This document shows, in pieces, positions 57,493-64,000 of a stretch of DNA of 64,000 bases (position 1 is its first letter; the number at the start of each line of letters is the position of its first letter). The stretch lies in NCBI GenBank assembly GCA_026874595.1, contig CM049313.1:30376008-30440007 (forward strand), in the 5' to 3' direction. Position numbers and translations under genes: made by a program. Source of the stretch: Sipunculus nudus (lineage: Eukaryota > Annelida > Sipuncula > Golfingiida > Sipunculidae). The notes under the pieces were generated by a model. That model had not been told where the DNA came from. It did not search any database and saw only the letters and a program-made list of their open reading frames with translations.

Positions 57493-57650
57493 ATGGGAGT
57501 GACCAACTTGTGGAAAGTACTTGAACCAGTTAAACAGAAGAAATCTTTGTCAGAGTTGAGGGGCCAGCGTGTGGCTGTTGACATCAGTGGTTGGCTCTGT
57601 GAGGCTGCTCAGGCTGAAGGGGCATGTACTATTACAACAAAGATACTCAG
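57493..57650 (+). CDS. GEN1: GEN1 (flap endonuclease GEN homolog 1), first coding exon
   Basis: Fifty-two codons plus two bases, from ATG to a CAG/GTTTGT donor (intron from 57651). MGVTNLWKVLEPVKQ, then a basic linker, then RVAVDISGWLCEAAQ is the N-terminus of the XPG/Rad2 nuclease GEN1. The invariant Gly2 must be exposed after Met removal, and Asp30 is a metal-binding catalytic residue. The exon stops at the codon for the Arg before the family's NLFFR segment, the same place as I recall for the vertebrate gene. GEN1 cuts Holliday junctions symmetrically in recombination and repair. The ATG at 57493 is chosen over two upstream in-frame GTGs because family proteins begin MGV. No second exon is visible to 64000. 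Exon end GACTATTAC-type replacement of the usual KMMG segment is a local oddity. Confidence 0.9.
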
Positions 57651-57685
57651 GTTTGTCTTTAATCACTCCTGGCAAATGCATTTTT

Positions 57686-58759
57686 AGCTAAGCTGGCTGA
57701 AAGTCAACTGAGATATAGGAATGGCACTTTGTCTGTCGTCTGTCCAGTCATCCTGGCCGTCCCAGCCGTCCGTCAGCAGGGCAAAAATCATAACTGCTAA
57801 CACTAGAAACTTGTAACTGAATACCCAGGTAGGTTAATAAAAAATCTCCATTAAACCTGAAATAAGGTCACTGCAAACTAAATCCTCTGAGCTATTTGTC
57901 TTGTAAGTTCGCCCAGAATAATTAAAAATTTTATACAAAACCTCCTGTATCTTGATAATTAATGCATGGATCGCCATGAATCTTGCCATGAATATTGACC
58001 ATTAAAAGTTTTGTAAGTTCGCAAAAAGTGGTGGGGCCAACTGTAATTTTTAGCTCGGCTGACTTTAAGTCATCTGAGCTATAGCAATCACTCTTTTGCT
58101 ATCCGGCCGTCCTGCCGTCTGTCAATTAACAGGGCACAAATCGTAACCACTGGACCTGGAATCTTCTTATTCTACATCCAAAAAGGTTTATGAAAAATCT
58201 CCTTGGAAACCTGGAATTAGGTCTCTGTTACCCATATTCTTCAAGCTATGGGGCTCTGAAGTACCCCCCAGAATAATGAAAAATTTGATACAAAAGCTCA
58301 AGTATCTGAACAACTAATGGATTGATCACCATGATTCTTTGCATGAATATTGATCATGGAGTGTTTCATCAGTTTCTGCAGACTGGTGGCGCCACCTGTT
58401 TTTTTTTATTTTTAATGATTTTTTTTCTCTATTTTTGAGACCTCAAAAGATTGTCATCTGTTAACAGGGCACAAATCGTAACCGCTGGACCTGGAATCTT
58501 TTCACTTTACATCCAGAGAGGTCCATGAAAAGTCTTCTTGGAAACCTTGAATTAGGTCTCTATTACCCACATTCTTCAAGCTATGGGGCTGGTAAGTACC
58601 CCTCAGATTTATTAAAAAGCTAATACAAAAGCTCCAGTATCTGACTAACTAATGCTCTGAGGCTATCATATTTTGCATGCATATTGATCATGGAGTGTTT
58701 CATCAGTTTCTACAGACTGGTGGAACCACCTGTATTTTTTCAAATTTTTACACATTTTT
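57686..58759 (+). mobile_element. B-type elements in GEN1 intron 1 (two heads)
   Basis: Two heads, AGCTAAGCTGGCTGAAAGTC (57686) and AGCTCGGCTGACTTTAAGTC (58052), each follow T residues and lead into GTC/CCGTCCGTC tracts. They are followed by one and two B2-type cores (ACAGGGCACAAATCGTAAC, GAATTAGGTCTCTGTTACCC, TTTCATCAGTTTCTGCAGAC). Neither has its own tail before the next head, so they are tandem or nested truncated copies. They lie just 36 bases into the intron. Confidence 0.7.
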
Positions 58760-59955
58760 AGCTCGGCTGACTGTAAGTCATCTGAGCTATAGTCGTGGTC
58801 CATTGTCTGTCCATCCATCCGTCTATCCATCCGTTAGAATGGCACGTTTTGAAACAGTTGGATCTACAAATCCAAAATTAGGCATACCATTGGATGTCCC
58901 AAAAATCTCCTACCATACCGAAAATTAAGTCAATATAACTTTGTTCCTTTGAGATTTTAAGGAAAAAGCTCAAATTTCCATTAAAAACCTATTATCACAC
59001 TTCAGGACTGCCTAATATCAAAACCACTTATCTGTTTTTCTTTATATTTACCAGAAGTATTCTCCTATATAGTTTCTATATACGTGCCAGAAATTAAATC
59101 TATTAAGTGTAATTTCTGTAAGTTATGGGCCCGAACATTATGGACTTTGTAAAATATCAGGGAAAATATTTACTCACATATCATAAAATTATTGAAGCTA
59201 GAGCATTTTTTTCAAGTATATAACTTTGTTTAATTAAGATTCAATTGTATACCCAAAATTAGATATGTATTTTGAAAATTTTATAAGTTATAAGCATAAA
59301 CATAAAATTAGTACCTTAAATTTTACCCAACTTTGACCATGGCACGTTTTTTCCTGTGAGTACTGTTGATTTAATTTTCACAGCATGTAAACATAAGTAT
59401 TTAATTTGTTTAAATCTGTAATTTGAAAATAAAAGGTAGAAAATTAGGCTAGTTATTGAATTTTTTCTTGAGGCTCTATAGTAGTCACTTGCTTTGTTCC
59501 AGATGCAGGTAGGCCACTCCAGGTCACTGGAAGTCAGCTATGCCAGGGTTCCTGATTTGTTACAGTCACTGGGGGAGATCCCCTGCTGTGACATTGTTCT
59601 CATATCACAACCCCCCCACCCCCCCCCCCCCCACCCCGATGAATATATACATATTCATTTGTATGCATGATGTGGTGTTATATGAAAAGATTGAAATTTA
59701 TGATGATGCAATGTAGTTGGGAATGTATAGAAATTAAACTTAAAATAAAAAAATGAGGATCTAATACAAACATGTGTTTATTATTTTCCAGCCTCAGCAG
59801 AATTGGAGATCAGGCTTTGTTTGCCCTGAATGTATATTGAAAAGTGTTGTTAATCCCACCATCTCCCCCCCCCCCCCCCCCCCCCGATCCCCCTCATTGA
59901 TCCTTTGCACCTGTGCACTGGGACATAAGTTTTTATTGCAAATGTGTACAGTTTT
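58760..59955 (+). mobile_element. Family A relative, copy A5 (truncated)
   Basis: The head AGCTCGGCTGACTGTAAGTC follows five T residues. One core ends at TTTGACCATGGCACGTTTTTTC. It then follows A4: GGCCACTCCAGGTCACTGG, GGGGGAGATCCCCTGCTGTG, C runs (59609-59635, 59867-59885), GCATGATGTGGTGTTAT and CAGATCAGGC-type words. It stops where C4 begins, without a tail. Confidence 0.7.
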
Positions 59956-59957
59956 TT

Positions 59958-61392
59958 AGCGAACCTGTGAGCTTATGCGATGGTGCGGCATCGTACGTCG
60001 TTTGTCGTGCGTTGTGCGTCTTGCGTCGTGCGTCATCTGTACGTTAACCATAGCTATCTCAAAAATGGCAGGAGCAAGCATCACCAAAGTTTTTGCAAAT
60101 AATCAGTCTTCAGTCAAATCAGTCAAAAACTATATCGGATTTTGTTTATTTTTTTTTTTTACTGCATTTTCTTAGATTTTATAGGGAAAAAGCTAAAAAA
60201 GCTTTAATGATCTTCTTCTCCGAAACTGTCCAGCCAAATTGTTCTATATTTCACAGAAATGATCCCTGGAACAATCTCTCTCAAGTTTGTTGAATGGTTC
60301 CAGTTGGGAGATTTTTGGCCAAGTTACAGGAGGTTGAACTTTGTCATCTGTCTAAAAAAGCATAGTAAAATTTAAATCTCAGAAACGGCTGGAGCTATCA
60401 TCACCAAATTTTATGCCAATGTTGGTCACATAGGTCGTATATGAAATTGAGGCATTGGTTGCGCCACCTGCATCAGCTTTTTTGTACAGGGTCATCAGTG
60501 CCTGTATCACACTGAGGGCTACAAAAAACTTCTTCTCTGAAACCATATGGCCAAAATATTTAATATTGCACAGAAATGATCCTAGGGTAGTGCTTTCTGA
60601 AGTTTGTTCAAATGGTCTCTGTTCAGTGACTTTTGGCTAAGTTATGGGAAGCTGAATTTAGTCATATGCCATAACAGCCCATTTTAGTTCAGTGGCTACA
60701 AAGATCTTCTTCTCTAAAACCACTGGGCCAATTTCTTAAATCTCACACATTAATTTTCCTGAGATATTGATTATTCAAGTTTGTTCAAGTGGTTTTGGTT
60801 CAGTGCTTTTTTGCTGAGTTACGGGAAGCTGAACTTAGCCAGTTTGCTGTATCTTCCTATATGAGTTATAAACCTGCGAAATGTTTTTCGACTGTTGCCA
60901 CTGAAGCCAGTATGGTAAATATTTTACAAGAATAATCCCTACAATAATTCTTAAAATAATTGTCATTAATGGTTCCACATGAGTGATTTTTGGCTGAATT
61001 ATGGAGATTAAATTGAGTCATTTTACCATATATGTTAGCTGTGTGATTCTGTTACATCTAGCCTGCCACCAGTTTATCAAATCTATTACATCATGCCACT
61101 AGACATTTAGATTTCAGGTTATCTTTGGTTAATATAGACAAGAAAGTTTTTTTAAAAGCTTTTAAAAAAATAGATTTATGATTTAAGTTATTCATCATAC
61201 CAGACAATGGGATATTCATGTGTATTCAGCTCTCTGTGGCTATATAAATACAACTGTACATGGATTATAAATTATTGGTATCCCTACTTAACTTAATTCA
61301 AGAATTTGCCATCAATGAGACATATCTGTATTTTAATTTTGCACTCAGTATGCATCTGTAATAATTTTACATGTATATCTGATTTCTTTTTT
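59958..61392 (+). mobile_element. Family C element, copy C4 (uninterrupted form)
   Basis: The head AGCGAACCTGTGAGCTTATG follows six T residues and leads into GTCGTTTGTCGTGCGTTGTG. Cores parallel C1. At 60880-60900 it reads GTTTTTCGACTGTTGCCACTG, where C1 carries A4, and it then continues collinear with 51840-52290. It is cut by A6 at 61393 without a recognisable tail. Confidence 0.7.
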
Positions 61393-64000
61393 AGCTCAGC
61401 TGACTATAAGTCATCTGAGCTATAGTCGTGGTCCATTGTCCGTCGTCTGTCCGTCTGTCCATCCGTCCGTCTGAAGATGTGGCCCGTTTTGAAACCGTAA
61501 GACCTAGGAATCCAAAATTCGGCATAATGTTAGATGTCCCCAAGATCTCCTACCAAGCTGAAAACTGGGTCTTTGCGACTTCGTTCCTTTTAGAAATTAA
61601 GGAAAAACCTCAATTTTTTATTAAAAACCTATTTTTACACTTCAGGACTGCCTGATATCAAAACCACTCATCTGTTTTTCCTCATATTTACCATAATTAT
61701 TCCTCTATATAGTTCCTATGTACATGCCAGAAATTATGTCTGTATTATGTAAATTTAAAAAGTTATGGGCCCAAACATAATGCATTGCGTAAAAAATCAG
61801 GAAAGATATTTGATCACTTAACACAAAATATGTTAAAGCTATAAACTTTTTTCCAGTAATATAACTTTAATTCATCAAAATTAAATTGTATACCCAAAAT
61901 TAGATCAAAATCTTTTAATTTTTTTAAAATATTAACAAAAATAAAAAATTGGTACCTTAAATTTTGCCCAACTTTGACCATGGCACGTTTTTTTCCTGTA
62001 AGTACTGTGGATTTAATTTTCACAGCATGTTTTTTTAGCATTTTGTCTGTAAACACCAAAAATTTGAAACCAGTTGATCAAAAACTAGATTTTATTCAAG
62101 TTTTCAAGCACCATGTAACATATTGTTTACATCAAGCTAGTGTCATGCAGTTTGCAAGTGCTCAGCTCCCCAGCTTCAGCTCTCAGTTCCTAAAATTTGG
62201 CATGCAATTAGATGTCTCAAAAATCCCCTACCAAGCCAAGAATGTGGACACTAGGACTTAATACCTTCGAGATATTAATGAAAAACTTCATTTTTCCATT
62301 AAAAACCCATTGTTACACTTCAAGACTGCCTAATATCAAAACCACTGATCTGACTTTAATCATATATAATATACATATTTTTCTATACATTCTCTATGCA
62401 CATGCCAGAAATGATGTCCGTATTGCGTAATTGTTTTAAGTTATGGGCCCAAACATAATGCACTTTGTAAAAAATCAAGAAATATATTTACTCCCTTAAC
62501 AAGGGGATTGCTGAAGCTAGAGATTTTTTGTCAGGGATGTAACATTATTTAATCAAGATTCAATAGAATACCCAAAATTAGTTCTGAATTTTTCAAATTT
62601 TATAAGTTATTAGTATAAATATAAAATTAGTACCTTAAATTTTGCCCAACTTTGACCATGGCATGTTTGTTTCCTGTGAGCACTGTTGTTATAATTTTCA
62701 TATCATGCACACATAAAGATTTCAGCTTTTTAGTTTAAAAAGCTGAAAGAAATTGGCCAAAAATTGTAGCTTTTATTAATATTTTTATGAGACCATGTCA
62801 GACCTTGGCTCTCTGTAGCACCTCTTGAGTCACATGTATGTTGACCTTGTTGAACTTTCAGCAAATTATGCATGCTTGAGGCGAGGCATAAACTGGGGCT
62901 CCAGGCAGCTTATTATATAATGGCCAGCCACAGTTGATCCAAGTGTCCAACCCAACTCATCTATTAACCAACAACATAACAATAAACAATTAATTAATAA
63001 ATTTTTATTGGTTGTTAATAACAAATTAAAGAAAAATAGAAAAGGAATTTGTTAGTAGATAATAACAGAAAATTAACTTGCAGTTACTGATGATATAAGA
63101 ATCTTGTATCGATGGATAGAATGTCACGTATTCCAAATAACACCATGCAGTCACCTATGGTATTTTTCAGTTCAATTTTAATGATAAAAAAGTAAATCAT
63201 ATTATTCATTACTGATCATTAGGGATCATATGAAGGAAATTAATGATAGACAAAGATGCAGTTGATAATATTATTATCTAGATTCCTACTGTGTCTGTAG
63301 TTAGTACATTGATGTGAAATTAGTCCAAAATGAATATATCACATTTTTTTTAATATAAATAAAAGCCATAAAACCAGGTACTTATGATCATTATTTAAAT
63401 GTGTGAATTTTGTATATTCTGGATTCTCAACATCATTGTTTGGTGAAAACTGAATAAATACCAGACATGGTGCGAATACTTTGCAATTGTATTTAAACAC
63501 GAATATGAATATGTACTCCATTATAAAATTTCTTTCATAAGAATGGGAATTCAGGTAAAATGAAAGTATATGAATACCAGTGCAAATACTTTCAAAATGT
63601 ATTAATGAATGCATTCATGAATATATTCTTTAATATTATTTTAATAATCATTTCAGTTATATTTTATTTGCAAAAATCATACTATTCTCTTATTATTTTT
63701 AATAAAAATTATATTTGGGACAATATTTGTAATTTTTTTAATAAATAGTTAAACTCTTATATTATATGTTCTGCTTATAAGTTATATGGCCAAGTCAAAA
63801 TCTGTGTGACAATTGCACTCCATTTGTTAATAAAATAAATGAAATTAATCCTCTTCTCTGTCTCCAAAGGTACTATCAAAATCATACATAAGCTAAACAA
63901 CAACAACTCATAATACAGCTTATTTTTATTACCACATAAAACCAGCATGTGCCTCATTTCTAAATCATATTTTTTTATCATATATTACAGCTGAGCGCCG
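61393..64000 (+). mobile_element. Family A element, copy A6, runs off the window
   Basis: Hairpin head after six T residues, (CCGT/CTGT) tract, both long cores, and the start of the tail (CAGCTGAGCGCCG at the last bases). Only about 30 bases of the 3' end are missing. Well conserved with A1-A3. Confidence 0.88.

Noticed and set aside
57651-64000. Further GEN1 exons
   Set aside because: Searched for the NLFFR...LVFV(M/I)EGE segment expected next; none seen. The interval is filled by B, A and C repeats.

Overview
The window looks like AT-rich, repeat-dense DNA from a marine mollusc, probably a bivalve. This rests on interspersed repeats with a (GTCC/CCGT)n microsatellite behind an AGCTCAGCTGACT hairpin (the layout described for oyster pearl/CvA elements), single-exon-size fragments of animal genes, and spliceosomal GT/AG signals. 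Nothing prokaryotic (operons, ribosome binding sites, CRISPR) is present. The species call is inference.

Host genes are few. The only confidently named one is the first coding exon of GEN1, the Holliday-junction resolvase (57493-57650, +). Its remaining exons lie beyond the window, so intron 1 exceeds 6.3 kb. A second, unrecognised gene on the minus strand is supported by three exons whose phases agree (38071-38368, 32404-32581, 30814-30979) and a downstream AATAAA. Possible 5' untranslated exons lie near 39.3 kb and 45 kb.

Most of the rest is mobile DNA. From left to right: a broken PIF/Harbinger transposase (1-1123); a 1.83 kb Mutator-like element with 16 bp inverted ends and a perfect 9 bp target duplication (4439-6268); a 10.9 kb inverted-repeat-flanked block (6650-17506) filled with arrays of short core repeats; AT-rich DNA to 22 kb; and then repeated copies of a 2.6 kb element, family A (22.5, 26.7, 34.5 and 61.4 kb), with shorter relatives at 50.0 and 58.8 kb. 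The 40-47 kb stretch holds inverted copies of the same element groups. The 48.7-57.1 kb stretch is a multi-level nest of families A, C and F inside a TA-flanked inverted-repeat unit.

The unifying observation is that families with unrelated bodies (A, B2, C, D, F) end in the same 3' hexamer YTTGTT (CTTGTT in most copies, CTCGTT in one), usually begin just after a T run, and insert into one another without target duplication. One family-A copy carries a remnant of an endonuclease C-terminus close to its 3' end, as expected if these are internally deleted derivatives of Helentron-type (Rep/helicase plus endonuclease) rolling-circle transposons. One such tail sits directly before the GEN1 start codon, and another copy abuts a splice donor of the minus-strand gene.
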